Positions 18,662 through 27,177 of a DNA stretch of 64,000 bases are shown piece after piece; position 1 is the stretch's first letter; each line of letters starts with the position of its first letter. Below the pieces are notes generated by a model, which saw only the letters and a program-made list of their open reading frames with translations, was not told the origin of the DNA and did not search any database. Origin of the DNA: Robbsia andropogonis (GTDB lineage: Bacteria > Pseudomonadota > Gammaproteobacteria > Burkholderiales > Burkholderiaceae); contig NZ_LAQU01000002.1 of assembly GCF_000970345.1 (NCBI RefSeq), positions 1-64,000 on the forward strand, given 5' to 3'. A program made the position numbers and the translations under genes.

Positions 18662-19779
18662 ATGCGCACCTTCTGCTCCCTGGTAATCCGGACACACACA
18701 TGGAATCGATGCGCACGCCGGTTGCCACGACGTCCTCCCGTCCGCCAGTACTGCGCTTGCGCGTCATCGCGCGGTACGCGCTCAGCGAGCGCATTATCGC
18801 GCTCGAACTCGAAGCGGCCGACGGTATGCCCTTGCCGGCCTACGAGGCCGGCGCGCATCTGGCAATCGACTGTCGCCCCGCATCGGATTACGCGAACGAT
18901 CCGGCGCAAGATGAGCCGCGTTTGCGGCACTATTCGTTGTGCGGTGATCCGTCGAACCCCATGGTCTACCTGATCGCAATACAACGGGAATCCGATGGTC
19001 GTGGCGGCTCGCGCTTTCTTTGCGATGACGTACGGCCCGGTGACCTGCTGCACGCATCGACGTCCTCGAATCTCTTTCCCGTGCGGTGGCCCGCCGTTGG
19101 GCCGAATAGCACGCCGCCCCAGTTGCTGATCGCCGGCGGCGTGGGGATCACACCACTGATCGCCATGGCCTGGGCCCTGGACAATGCAGGGATCGCCTTC
19201 ACGCTACATGATTTTGGGCGAAGTGCCGATGCACATGTTTCCGCCCAACTGTCGACCGGCACGCGCTGGCGGCATGCGGTGCGGCGTCACGTCGGACGCG
19301 GTCAGGATCTGGTCGCCTTGATCGGCCCGCCCGAACCGCATCGCCATTTATACGTATGTGGACCGGCCTCGATGATCGATGCCGTTTTCGAGACAGCCGC
19401 GACGCTAGGCTGGCCGCACGATCATATTCACACCGAACGCTTCACCGCGCCGACAACTGGCGCGGAACGACCAGGCGGCGAAGCGAACGCGGAAGGCGGG
19501 CATCATGCCGATGGTCCCTTTGTCGTAGAAATCGCCAGTACCGGCCAGCGTATTCCGGTAACGGCCGGTGAAAGCGTCTGCACCGCACTGTCGCGCGCTG
19601 GTGTGCGCATCACGGTGTCGTGTGAACAAGGCGTCTGCGGTGCCTGCACGACGCGCGTGCTGTCCGGTACGCCCGACCATCGCGACTGGGTCCTGAGTGC
19701 CGACGAACAGGAAACAGGCACGGTCTTCACGCCTTGCTGTTCGCGATCCCGGTCACCGCTACTCGTACTCGATCTGTAA
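18658..19779 (+). CDS. PDR/VanB-family oxidoreductase (FMN/NADH reductase with plant-type 2Fe-2S domain)
   Basis: The 373-residue protein has a flavin-binding barrel (LRHYSLCGDPSN), an NAD-binding domain (GGVGITPLIAMA and YVCGPASMID) and a C-terminal ferredoxin domain with the cluster cysteines in CEQGVCGACTTR plus a later CC. The order is that of VanB and phthalate dioxygenase reductase, which pass electrons from NAD(P)H to a Rieske oxygenase. The natural partner is the alpha subunit at 12400. An insert of about 20 Gly- and His-rich residues precedes the ferredoxin domain. The 5' end overlaps the dioxygenase gene by 4 bases. Confidence 0.92.
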   Translation: MNAHLLLPGNPDTHMESMRTPVATTSSRPPVLRLRVIARYALSERIIALELEAADGMPLPAYEAGAHLAIDCRPASDYANDPAQDEPRLRHYSLCGDPSNPMVYLIAIQRESDGRGGSRFLCDDVRPGDLLHASTSSNLFPVRWPAVGPNSTPPQLLIAGGVGITPLIAMAWALDNAGIAFTLHDFGRSADAHVSAQLSTGTRWRHAVRRHVGRGQDLVALIGPPEPHRHLYVCGPASMIDAVFETAATLGWPHDHIHTERFTAPTTGAERPGGEANAEGGHHADGPFVVEIASTGQRIPVTAGESVCTALSRAGVRITVSCEQGVCGACTTRVLSGTPDHRDWVLSADEQETGTVFTPCCSRSRSPLLVLDL

Positions 19780-19890
19780 TGCCGTGTCGCGTGATGCAGC
19801 GTGCCGCGGCTCGTCACCGCCTAGGCCCATGAAGTTTGCGGGTGTTGCCCTATTTTTTCTACCGATCCCGTTACCTGTCAGGAAATTGCA

Positions 19891-20967
19891 ATGGCTCTGA
19901 TTCCCTCCCCTGCGCACGTCCGCGCGGACACGCCTCCCAAGCAACTACACACGCTGCGCGCCACTCCGGAGAATGTGCACTGGGGTTACTTTGATGCATC
20001 GTTGCGTCCATCCCTGACAGTCGCGAGCGGTGACATCGTCCATGCGGAAACGGTCACGCATCATGCCGGCGACGCGCCGGACTTGATGATGGATGAGGCG
20101 CTGCATACGCTCTGGCGCGCTATCCCGGAAAAAGATCGCAATCCCGGCGTGCACATCATGACTGGCCCGATCCATGTCACGGGTGCGCAACCAGGCGACA
20201 TGCTCGAAGTCCGCTACCTGTCGATGACGCCGCGCTGCCGCTACGGCTCGAACCTGGCGGCAAACTGGGGCTATCTATACAAGGAAATGGGCGAAAGGGA
20301 ACGCGTGACAATCTATGAACTGGATGCCGCCGCGCAGTACGCTAGCGCACGCTATGCCTACGATTTCAAGGGAAAATACCTAACGCCCGGCACGATCACC
20401 GATTGCCCGGTCTGTGACCGACAGACCGCATTATCCGGCGTGCGCATTCCCGCCCGCCCACACCTCGGCACCGCGGGCGTCGCGCCAGCGCTGAATGGCC
20501 GTGTCAGCACGATTCCCCCGGGCCGGCACGGCGGTAACATCGATAACTGGCGGATTGGCGCGGGCGCGACGATGTACTACCCGGTGCAGGTAGAAGGCGG
20601 TCTATTCTCGGTTGGGGATCCGCACGTCTCGCAGGGCGATGGCGAAGTCAGCGGTACGGCTATTGAATCATCGCTGAATGTGACGATGCAGATCATCTTG
20701 CGCAAGGACTTTCACTTTCCCGCGCCGTTGCTGGAAACGCCCGACTGCTGGATCGTTCACGGGTTTGGTGATCAACTGGACGACGCCTTGCGCGGCGCCA
20801 CGCTGGACACCATGACCTTGCTGGAGGAGCACCTTGGACTCAGTCGCAACGATGCCTACTCGCTGATTAGCGTGGCGGGTGACGTTGGCATCACGCAGGT
20901 GGTGGATACCACGCTGGGCGCACACGTACGCATCCCACGCGGCATCTTTCCGCCGCGCCACGACTGA
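19891..20967 (+). CDS. acetamidase/formamidase (FmdA_AmdA) family amidohydrolase
   Basis: The 358-residue protein fits the FmdA/AmdA family, metal-dependent enzymes that hydrolyse formamide or short aliphatic amides to ammonia. Typical blocks are GPIHVTGAQPGDMLEV and FSVGDPHVSQGDGEVSGTA. AGGA lies 8 bases before the ATG, and the 111-base gap to the reductase keeps it plausibly in the same transcript. With the upstream oxygenases it may release nitrogen from an amide formed during substrate breakdown. The actual substrate is unknown. Confidence 0.88.
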   Translation: MALIPSPAHVRADTPPKQLHTLRATPENVHWGYFDASLRPSLTVASGDIVHAETVTHHAGDAPDLMMDEALHTLWRAIPEKDRNPGVHIMTGPIHVTGAQPGDMLEVRYLSMTPRCRYGSNLAANWGYLYKEMGERERVTIYELDAAAQYASARYAYDFKGKYLTPGTITDCPVCDRQTALSGVRIPARPHLGTAGVAPALNGRVSTIPPGRHGGNIDNWRIGAGATMYYPVQVEGGLFSVGDPHVSQGDGEVSGTAIESSLNVTMQIILRKDFHFPAPLLETPDCWIVHGFGDQLDDALRGATLDTMTLLEEHLGLSRNDAYSLISVAGDVGITQVVDTTLGAHVRIPRGIFPPRHD

Positions 20968-21000
20968 CCGCCCCTCTCAACACGCACTTTTTTGAATTGT

Positions 21001-21028
21001 TTGACTTGCATCACATTGGCGCGACAAT
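21001..21028 (+). promoter_or_regulatory. candidate sigma-70 promoter for the AraC-type regulator
   Basis: TTGACT at 21001-21006 and GACAAT at 21023-21028 are separated by 16 bases. This would start transcription about 85 bases before the regulator's ATG at 21120. It lies just past the amidase stop, so the regulator may be transcribed separately. Confidence 0.45.
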
Positions 21029-21119
21029 AGGGCTAGACAAAAGCATCAATATCCCCTGTCTTGATTTATTCCGCGATATCGCCACGATCGAGACGAACCG
21101 TGCCGAGAGGACCGATGCG

Positions 21120-22100
21120 ATGATGACCGTCAAGAACTGGCATTATTCGACCCAGGGCAGTGCCGAAACGGCGCGTCCGTATGTGTGGCGCGAGGCCATG
21201 GATACGATGTGCCTGCCCATGCCGGAAATAGCGTTAGGCGACGATTTCCACGCCGAAGTCGTTGGCATGGTGTCGCCGACAGGCATTGAATTTTCCCGCC
21301 TCAGCGCCTCGCCGCTGACCATCTCAGGTAGCTATCAGAACCAACAGGCCGGCCTCTGGCTTGCGGTATTGCTCGACGGGAGGTCGGTGTTTTCCGAAGC
21401 AGGCGATCGCATCGCATTGTCTCGCGGCGACATTCTCTATGGACCGAGCCGACGCGATTCGACGCTCGAATTGCATGCCGATTTCCGGATGCTGTATGTG
21501 CGGATGCCGATCAACGCGTTGCACCCCGGTCTTGTCGATCCGGGGACATTGCGCAGCGGCATCCTGCCGGGAGATAGCCGGCTGACACGGATGCTGACCG
21601 GCATGTTGCTGTCCGTCGGTGATGAGCTGGAAGCGTTTGCTCCGCACGAGATTCACCCGCTGGAAGTCGCGCTGTCGGAATTCCTGGTTGCCAGCCTCGC
21701 CGATGCGCAGCCAGGAAAGCGTTTCGGCGATCGTATCCGGGCGGCGCATTTCCATCGAATCTGCCAATCCATCGATCAGCAATTAGGTGATGCCGAGTTG
21801 TCGTTGTCAAAACTGACCGAACAGCAAGGCATCTCACCGCGCTATCTGCAAAAATTATTCGAAGAAGCCGGTCTGACGTTCAGTATTTATCTTCGCGATC
21901 GTCGACTGGCACGTTGCCACGCAGACCTGTGCAGCAGCGCGCATGGCACATTGTCTGTGTCTGAAATCTGCTTCCGATGGGGTTTCAACGACGCCGCGCA
22001 TTTCAGCCGTAGCTTCCGCGCGAAATATGGCATCACGCCCCGCGAATGCCGAACCAGGCAAATGCGCGTCACCATAGCCAGCACGCGCGCGGTCGTTTAA
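21120..22100 (+). CDS. AraC-family transcriptional regulator
   Basis: The 326-residue protein ends in a two-helix-turn-helix AraC domain (residues about 225-315), with LSLSKLTEQQGISPRYLQKLF as helix set one and VSEICFRWGFNDAAHFSRSFR as set two. The N-terminal part is like the AraC-binding domain of FeaR/NphR-type regulators of aromatic catabolism. The start at 21120 follows GAGAGG by 9 bases; the frame extends to 20997, but that would lie across the candidate promoter. It probably controls the upstream oxygenase/transporter genes. The effector is unknown. Confidence 0.9.
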   Translation: MMTVKNWHYSTQGSAETARPYVWREAMDTMCLPMPEIALGDDFHAEVVGMVSPTGIEFSRLSASPLTISGSYQNQQAGLWLAVLLDGRSVFSEAGDRIALSRGDILYGPSRRDSTLELHADFRMLYVRMPINALHPGLVDPGTLRSGILPGDSRLTRMLTGMLLSVGDELEAFAPHEIHPLEVALSEFLVASLADAQPGKRFGDRIRAAHFHRICQSIDQQLGDAELSLSKLTEQQGISPRYLQKLFEEAGLTFSIYLRDRRLARCHADLCSSAHGTLSVSEICFRWGFNDAAHFSRSFRAKYGITPRECRTRQMRVTIASTRAVV

Positions 22101-22166
22101 AGGAAAAGACCCGGCAAGGACGGGATCCAGACCCGTTGCTGTTGCCACCGCGATGCGGCAGCGGCA

Positions 22167-23261
22167 TTACCCGCCCATGCGGGGGACGGCAGCAATCGCA
22201 ATCTTGAAATTACCGGCGACATCGGCCATTGCATCGGGCAGATCTTGCTGCCGCCGACCTTCGTGTCGATCCTGCACGACCGCGTTCTTCCCGAACCCGG
22301 AGACAATCGGCCGCCCGCCCGCGCGCCGCAACCACAAACGCAACAGGTGGCGTCGTCTCTGCGGCTCCGGGAAGTCGACAAATCGCGTGCGCGAATGCAG
22401 CGCCGCGTAGTTCGAAAGCCACTGGATGTCGCCCGGACGGAAATCCATTTCGAGCGACATGCCCGGTTCATAAGCAATGTCGTCGAATAGCTTGAGCACT
22501 TCCGTCTGCGCCGACGTCAAGCGCGGCACTTCCGGGTAGTCTTGCGCGGTGAACACGTAGAGCGAGCCCGCATACATGCTGAAGACTCCCTCGGCCAAGC
22601 TGACGATCGGCGAGGTATAAGTATTCGCCGGAGCGCGTGGGTCCTGTCGACGCCAATCCCAATGGAATGGCTCGAGCAACAACGGCGCCAGGTCCGGACG
22701 CCGCCGCAAAATCTCGTTATAGATTTCCGCGCCCGAAACGAGGCACGATGCGCCACCTTCTTTCGCGGGCCGCAGACACATCAGCGCGACGATATCGGAG
22801 CTATCGGAATGAAATGGCAGCAGATCGCGGATCTTCGAGGACAAGGCGCTCGGATCGTCAAGCAGCTTGTCCGACGTGGCGTAGACGTGATCGAGCAGAT
22901 CACCCAACTCGTTCTGTCGCATCGGATCGCCCATATGCAAGCCAAGAATGTAGTAGATGGCCGCCGACAACGCATCCGAATAGAGATGCGTGCGCAAACC
23001 ACGCGCGAGCACGAAACCGCGGCCCGTGTCGACATCCTTTCCCCACGCCGCAATCGCCGATGCGCAGTGGTCCAGCGGATAATCGGCTGCGGTAACACAA
23101 CGCAAGTCCGGATCCGCCTCGACAAAGCGGCGCCCGAGTCGCTCCAGTTCCGCGACCTGTTCTTCGCTGAGTTGATAGATCCAGCTGTCCTTGCCACTGA
23201 GCGCGTCGCCGCGCCAGGCCGGCGCGCCGCTGACCGGCGTCAATGCCACTGAAGAAGTCAT
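22167..23261 (-). CDS. TauD/TfdA-family Fe(II)/2-oxoglutarate dioxygenase
   Basis: The 364-residue protein has TauD-type features: the HxD iron ligands in FHSDSSD (near residue 150), the distal histidine in AALHSRTRF and a 2-oxoglutarate-binding arginine in RRRHLLRLW. This length and the FVLARGL segment resemble the uncharacterised branch near gamma-butyrobetaine-hydroxylase-like proteins rather than true taurine dioxygenases. It is convergent with the AraC gene, only 66 bases apart. The C-terminal 35 residues are polar. The substrate is unknown; membership of the neighbouring catabolic locus is inference. Confidence 0.87.
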   Translation of the reverse strand: MTSSVALTPVSGAPAWRGDALSGKDSWIYQLSEEQVAELERLGRRFVEADPDLRCVTAADYPLDHCASAIAAWGKDVDTGRGFVLARGLRTHLYSDALSAAIYYILGLHMGDPMRQNELGDLLDHVYATSDKLLDDPSALSSKIRDLLPFHSDSSDIVALMCLRPAKEGGASCLVSGAEIYNEILRRRPDLAPLLLEPFHWDWRRQDPRAPANTYTSPIVSLAEGVFSMYAGSLYVFTAQDYPEVPRLTSAQTEVLKLFDDIAYEPGMSLEMDFRPGDIQWLSNYAALHSRTRFVDFPEPQRRRHLLRLWLRRAGGRPIVSGFGKNAVVQDRHEGRRQQDLPDAMADVAGNFKIAIAAVPRMGG

Positions 23262-23417
23262 GATGTCGTGATCCGCGAATGAAGGAAACGTGCCGCCGAA
23301 GGATTGCGCGCCAACCGGTATGCACCTTTTCGGGCCCCCGTTGCACCCGCGCTCCGTCGCACGACACGATCCGTCATCTTCGCCGCCTCGGGCGGGACTG
23401 TCTTGTCTGCATGCGCA

Positions 23418-24743
23418 TCACGACCGGCCCTTGGCGCGCAAGGCGTCACGCCCGTCCCCACCGGGCATGTGCGGTGAGGTGTCGGGCGACGCCAACGCCG
23501 CTTCCGCGACATCGACCAGGCGTTTGTTCTGATCCATCGCCCCTTTTTGCAGCATCCTGAACGCCGCTTCCTCACGCAAGCCATGCCGCGCCATCAATGC
23601 CGCCTTCGCACGCTCGATCAGCTTGCGATCATGCAGCGCGCGCCGTGCCGCGTCGAGCTCGACCTCCACCCGCGCCAAGCGCGCCGCCTGCGCTTGCAAT
23701 ACCGATTGCAGGCTCGCCACGGTCGAGCGGTCCGCGGAGGAAAAGCGGTCGGGCAATGCATACGCGGCAAACTCGTCGCCGGACGCTCCGGCAAAAAAAT
23801 GTTCGAGCGCATGGGTGTGAGGAGGCGGATTCTCGCGCCACTGCCGGAACAAATGTTCCGAATCCCGCAAGGCCTGCCGTGCCACACCAATCTGCGTGTC
23901 GCACGCCTGCCGTACATGCATCGTCAACGCGATTTGCAAATGCCAAAGGTCGGTAATCCGCGCGCTGGTGGCATCAAACCAGGACTCGGTCAACGCCGCG
24001 TCCAAGGTGTCGCCGGCCTTGGCGGCAGTGATGATCTGGCGCAACGTTTCAACACGGCTCACATGCGGCGTCGCCGTGCGCGTTTGCCACCATTCGCAAT
24101 GTGTTGCACCCGCGAACTGCAGGAACACGTCCAGGCTGCGCTGCTGCGCACCGATCAGATGCGCGAAGCGCTGCTGCTGGTCCGCGGAAAACGTCCCCGC
24201 GGCAAACATATGCCCGCCCACGGCCCGTTCCTGCCCAGCCGCCTCCTTGCCTTGCACCACGTGAACCAGCGCGACCAGCGTACGCGAAATGCCAGGGTCC
24301 GGCGATACATCCGCCAGTTGGAAGATCAACTCCATCAGACCACCGATGACCTTGCTGAAGGCCATTACAGAGTCAGGCGCGGACACCGTACGCCGATCGA
24401 TTCGCGCACGCAGCGCGTCAAGGGAGTCCAGATCGAGCAGCACCCAGGCGATCATCGACAACATGCGCGCCGTGGCGTGCTGGGTCGGCCCCAGCTCCAG
24501 ATCGAGCCGGTCACGCAGCGCCAGCAGGATCGGCGAGGACGCGTCACGCACGGCACCGCGCTCGGTCACGAAACGTTTGCCATCGGATGCAAGGTAGATG
24601 CTCGAAATGCCCCGCTCACGCTGCAATGCGTGAATCAGCCGGCCGAGCAGATCAGTGAGTTCGATCCGGTCGGCCAGCAAACGCAACGCGTCGATTTCCC
24701 GTTGCTTCGCGTGCAACGTGAACTGCATGGCTGGGGAGGACAT
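23418..24743 (-). CDS. NIT-domain ANTAR RNA-binding antiterminator (NasR-like)
   Basis: The 441-residue soluble protein starts with a NIT domain (residues about 25-300, with LGRLIHALQRERGISSIYL), the helical nitrate/nitrite sensor first seen in NasR. It ends with an ANTAR domain (about 360-425, LIERAKAALMARHGLREEAAF), which binds paired hairpins in leader RNA and blocks termination. NasR regulates nitrate assimilation in Klebsiella, and AmiR (also ANTAR) regulates an amidase. No nas genes are in the window, so the target may be elsewhere or in the amidase locus. Confidence 0.92.
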   Translation of the reverse strand: MSSPAMQFTLHAKQREIDALRLLADRIELTDLLGRLIHALQRERGISSIYLASDGKRFVTERGAVRDASSPILLALRDRLDLELGPTQHATARMLSMIAWVLLDLDSLDALRARIDRRTVSAPDSVMAFSKVIGGLMELIFQLADVSPDPGISRTLVALVHVVQGKEAAGQERAVGGHMFAAGTFSADQQQRFAHLIGAQQRSLDVFLQFAGATHCEWWQTRTATPHVSRVETLRQIITAAKAGDTLDAALTESWFDATSARITDLWHLQIALTMHVRQACDTQIGVARQALRDSEHLFRQWRENPPPHTHALEHFFAGASGDEFAAYALPDRFSSADRSTVASLQSVLQAQAARLARVEVELDAARRALHDRKLIERAKAALMARHGLREEAAFRMLQKGAMDQNKRLVDVAEAALASPDTSPHMPGGDGRDALRAKGRS

Positions 24744-24901
24744 CGTCGAGAAAGAGGCGTGTATCGTGAAGGAGGATTTTTTCCATTGCTATTGTAAGCG
24801 TGACAATATCAGCGCGACCGTGCTCGTGCGCGGCGTCGCACAAGATACGACACATCCGCCGCCTTTCTCTATCGCGCGCAATGGAATAATCGCCTGTCCC
24901 G

Positions 24902-25837
24902 TCAACAATGCGCGTAGGCGATCCGCATTTCGACACACAGTCGCTGTCCCGGGGGTAGTGCTTGCATGCTGGCCTGCCCCGGCAACGCGCGATTGATCAC
25001 GTCCACGCCATGGGTGACCGGCTCGATGCAGAAGAACGATTGTCCAGCCGGACGATACAGAATCAGCGAGCGCAAGGGTTCGGATGCGATCAGTTGCAAG
25101 ACCTCATGCCCATCGATATTCCCGGCATCGGGTTCGGAAACTTGCCGTGACAGCGTGACCGTGCCGGCCCAACCATGAAAACAGTGGTCGATCTCGATAT
25201 CCGCCATTTGGACGCCGGTGTGAAAGGACCAGGCTTTCGGCGGGGGTACGACGGCCGTCGGCAGGCCATCGTCTCCCTTTATCTCGATGGTGCCTACCGA
25301 TGTGACCAGCCGCGTCCCGGCTTCCAATGGAAAATAAGGGTGCCATCCCAAACCGGCGGGCGCCGGCACGCCGGAATCATTGACCAATTCGAGCCGGCAT
25401 GTCATGCCCGAGTCGTCGAGCCGGATTGTCTGCAGTGCAGCGAAGTCGAATGGCCAATACGCGTCGGCGCGATGCCGCAGCACCATCGTCACGGCCTGTA
25501 TATCGCGCGACGTCACCTGCCAGGCGCGACGCAAGCCAATGCCATGCAATGCATGCGGGGCGGCGCGATCGTCTGGTGGCAATCGATAGCGAGCGCCTTG
25601 CCAATAAAAGCTACCGTGATCGATGCGATTGGAAAACGGCACCAACGGAAAACACGCCAGTGCCCGAATATTGCCGGTCATTACATCCGTCTCGCCGCCC
25701 CCACGCAAGACCTCGCGACCGCTACGCCATAGTCCGACAATCGCGCCACCGAGTGACGGACAAACCGACGCGGTCCATGTGCCAGCCGAAAGCGTCAGGA
25801 TTGCCGCGGACGAAGGAACCGATAAAACGTTTTGCAT
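24902..25837 (-). CDS. aldose 1-epimerase (galactose mutarotase) family protein
   Basis: The 311-residue protein shows the beta-sandwich family blocks ACFPLVPFSNRI, PHALHGIGLRRAW (catalytic His) and LGWHPYFPL. The family interconverts alpha and beta anomers of aldoses in the cytoplasm. The ATG at 25837 is chosen because GGAG lies 7 bases upstream; the frame extends 15 codons further without support. The gene stands alone, with 158 bases to the ANTAR gene. Which sugar it uses cannot be told. Confidence 0.9.
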   Translation of the reverse strand: MQNVLSVPSSAAILTLSAGTWTASVCPSLGGAIVGLWRSGREVLRGGGETDVMTGNIRALACFPLVPFSNRIDHGSFYWQGARYRLPPDDRAAPHALHGIGLRRAWQVTSRDIQAVTMVLRHRADAYWPFDFAALQTIRLDDSGMTCRLELVNDSGVPAPAGLGWHPYFPLEAGTRLVTSVGTIEIKGDDGLPTAVVPPPKAWSFHTGVQMADIEIDHCFHGWAGTVTLSRQVSEPDAGNIDGHEVLQLIASEPLRSLILYRPAGQSFFCIEPVTHGVDVINRALPGQASMQALPPGQRLCVEMRIAYAHC

Positions 25838-26029
25838 ATGCACGCTCCATAGCGCATGCTGACAGCAGCGCGATGTGGACATTACACATCATTATTGAAA
25901 GCATCGTCAGATTCGAATTGTCCGTCGAAATGCTCTGAGCGACAATCAGCGCCAATAGGCAGGCACATCTCCTGGTCATTTGCCCAGTTTGCCGTTAAAC
26001 CGGAAAGCCGTCCCGAACCACGCTGATTC

Positions 26030-26617
26030 ATGTCCCCTTTCCGCGTTCACCTCGCCTCGATACTGGGCACGATCCTCATGTTCATCGCGGCGCTATGGCT
26101 CAATGAGATGCTATTTGCGCGCACGGAGTTCGTTCAAGGCATCAACTGGATCTACCTGCCCGCTGGCGTTCGGCTGCTGAGCACATTACTGTTGGCGGAA
26201 GGAGGGGCCATCGGCTTGCTGCTGGCCGGCTGGATCGTCAAATTCACTTATGTCTTTCCCCACGATCCGCAGCGCGCCTTCATCGGGGGCATCATCTCGT
26301 CCCTGGTTCCCTACCTGATCTATAAAGCCGCGCAGCACAGATATGGACTGGAAGCGTCGCTGTCCAATCTGACAAGCTCCCGGTTGTTCGTGCTGATTCT
26401 TGCGTTCTCCTTTCTGGACCCACTGGCGCAGCATGTCTGGTTACTGCTGCAAGGACGCACGCATCTGCTTTTCGAAGGCCTTACCGTAATGGTCATTGGT
26501 AATCTGGTCGGCACAATGCTGGTAATCTACACGCTGAAAGCCGGGCTCGCCTTGTCGGCCCGACTGTTGCCGCACCCGCCGGCCCGCGCAAAGGCGCATC
26601 AACGTATTCCCCCATGA
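26030..26617 (+). CDS. conserved integral membrane protein of unknown function
   Basis: The 195-residue protein has about five transmembrane helices (near residues 8-28, 42-68, 80-100, 120-140 and 150-178). The segment NWIYLPAGVRLLSTLLL resembles the start of MASE1-type sensor domains, which also carry a W-x-P-x-G stretch after helix one. No kinase, GGDEF or other output domain is attached. It overlaps the acetyltransferase gene by ATGA, so the two are co-translated. A function cannot be assigned. Confidence 0.75.
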   Translation: MSPFRVHLASILGTILMFIAALWLNEMLFARTEFVQGINWIYLPAGVRLLSTLLLAEGGAIGLLLAGWIVKFTYVFPHDPQRAFIGGIISSLVPYLIYKAAQHRYGLEASLSNLTSSRLFVLILAFSFLDPLAQHVWLLLQGRTHLLFEGLTVMVIGNLVGTMLVIYTLKAGLALSARLLPHPPARAKAHQRIPP

Positions 26618-27177
26618 CCATCTCATCCGCACAAGGCACCCGACCTGACGTCTCCGGCGACGTCGATACGATCACCATCCGTGCGGCAACGCCGGCGGAT
26701 ATGACCGACGTAGCACGGATCTACGCGCCGTATGTGTTGTCTACAACGATCTCGTTCGAAACAGAGCCGCCTAGCGTCGACGCGATGCGCCAGCGCTACC
26801 ACGATATCGTCGCTGCAAATGCACCCTACCTGGTCGCCGTGCAGGATGATCGCGTTGTTGGTTACGCCTACGCCGGCACCTACAAAGCGCGCGCGGCGTA
26901 TCGCTTTACCGTCGAACACTCGGTCTACCTCGATGCATCCGTCACCGGGCGCGGGCTCGGTCGCCGGCTACTCGAAAACCTGATCACGGCATGCCGCAGG
27001 GCCGGCTTCAAGGAAATGATCGCGACGGTTGCTGGCGACGACAACGCCGCATCGCTGGGCTTGCATGCACGCTGCGGGTTCGTGCCGATCGGGCGCTTGA
27101 AGAACGTCGGATTCAAGTACGATCGGTGGATAGACGTCACGCTGATGCAGTTGTCATTGCGTGACGCCAATGCTTGA
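26614..27177 (+). CDS. GNAT N-acetyltransferase, phosphinothricin/methionine-sulfone acetyltransferase type
   Basis: The 187-residue protein has GNAT motif A in GRGLGRRLLENLI, which binds the acetyl-CoA pyrophosphate, and PAT-type blocks: ISFETEPPS and LHARCGFVPIGRLKNVGFK. This subfamily (Pat/MddA/YncA) acetylates amino-acid analogues such as phosphinothricin or methionine sulfoximine. A leader of about 20 polar residues precedes the domain, forced by the ATGA overlap with the membrane-protein gene. The natural substrate is unknown. Confidence 0.9.
   Translation: MTISSAQGTRPDVSGDVDTITIRAATPADMTDVARIYAPYVLSTTISFETEPPSVDAMRQRYHDIVAANAPYLVAVQDDRVVGYAYAGTYKARAAYRFTVEHSVYLDASVTGRGLGRRLLENLITACRRAGFKEMIATVAGDDNAASLGLHARCGFVPIGRLKNVGFKYDRWIDVTLMQLSLRDANA

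Noticed and set aside
22167-23261. Naming this TauD-like enzyme as a taurine dioxygenase
   Set aside because: Its length and sequence blocks differ from true TauD, and it lies in the catabolic locus rather than beside sulfur genes.
23547-24797. 416-residue plus ORF antisense to the NIT-ANTAR gene
   Set aside because: The minus strand encodes two recognised domains over the same bases; the plus product is an Arg/Gln/His-rich shadow.
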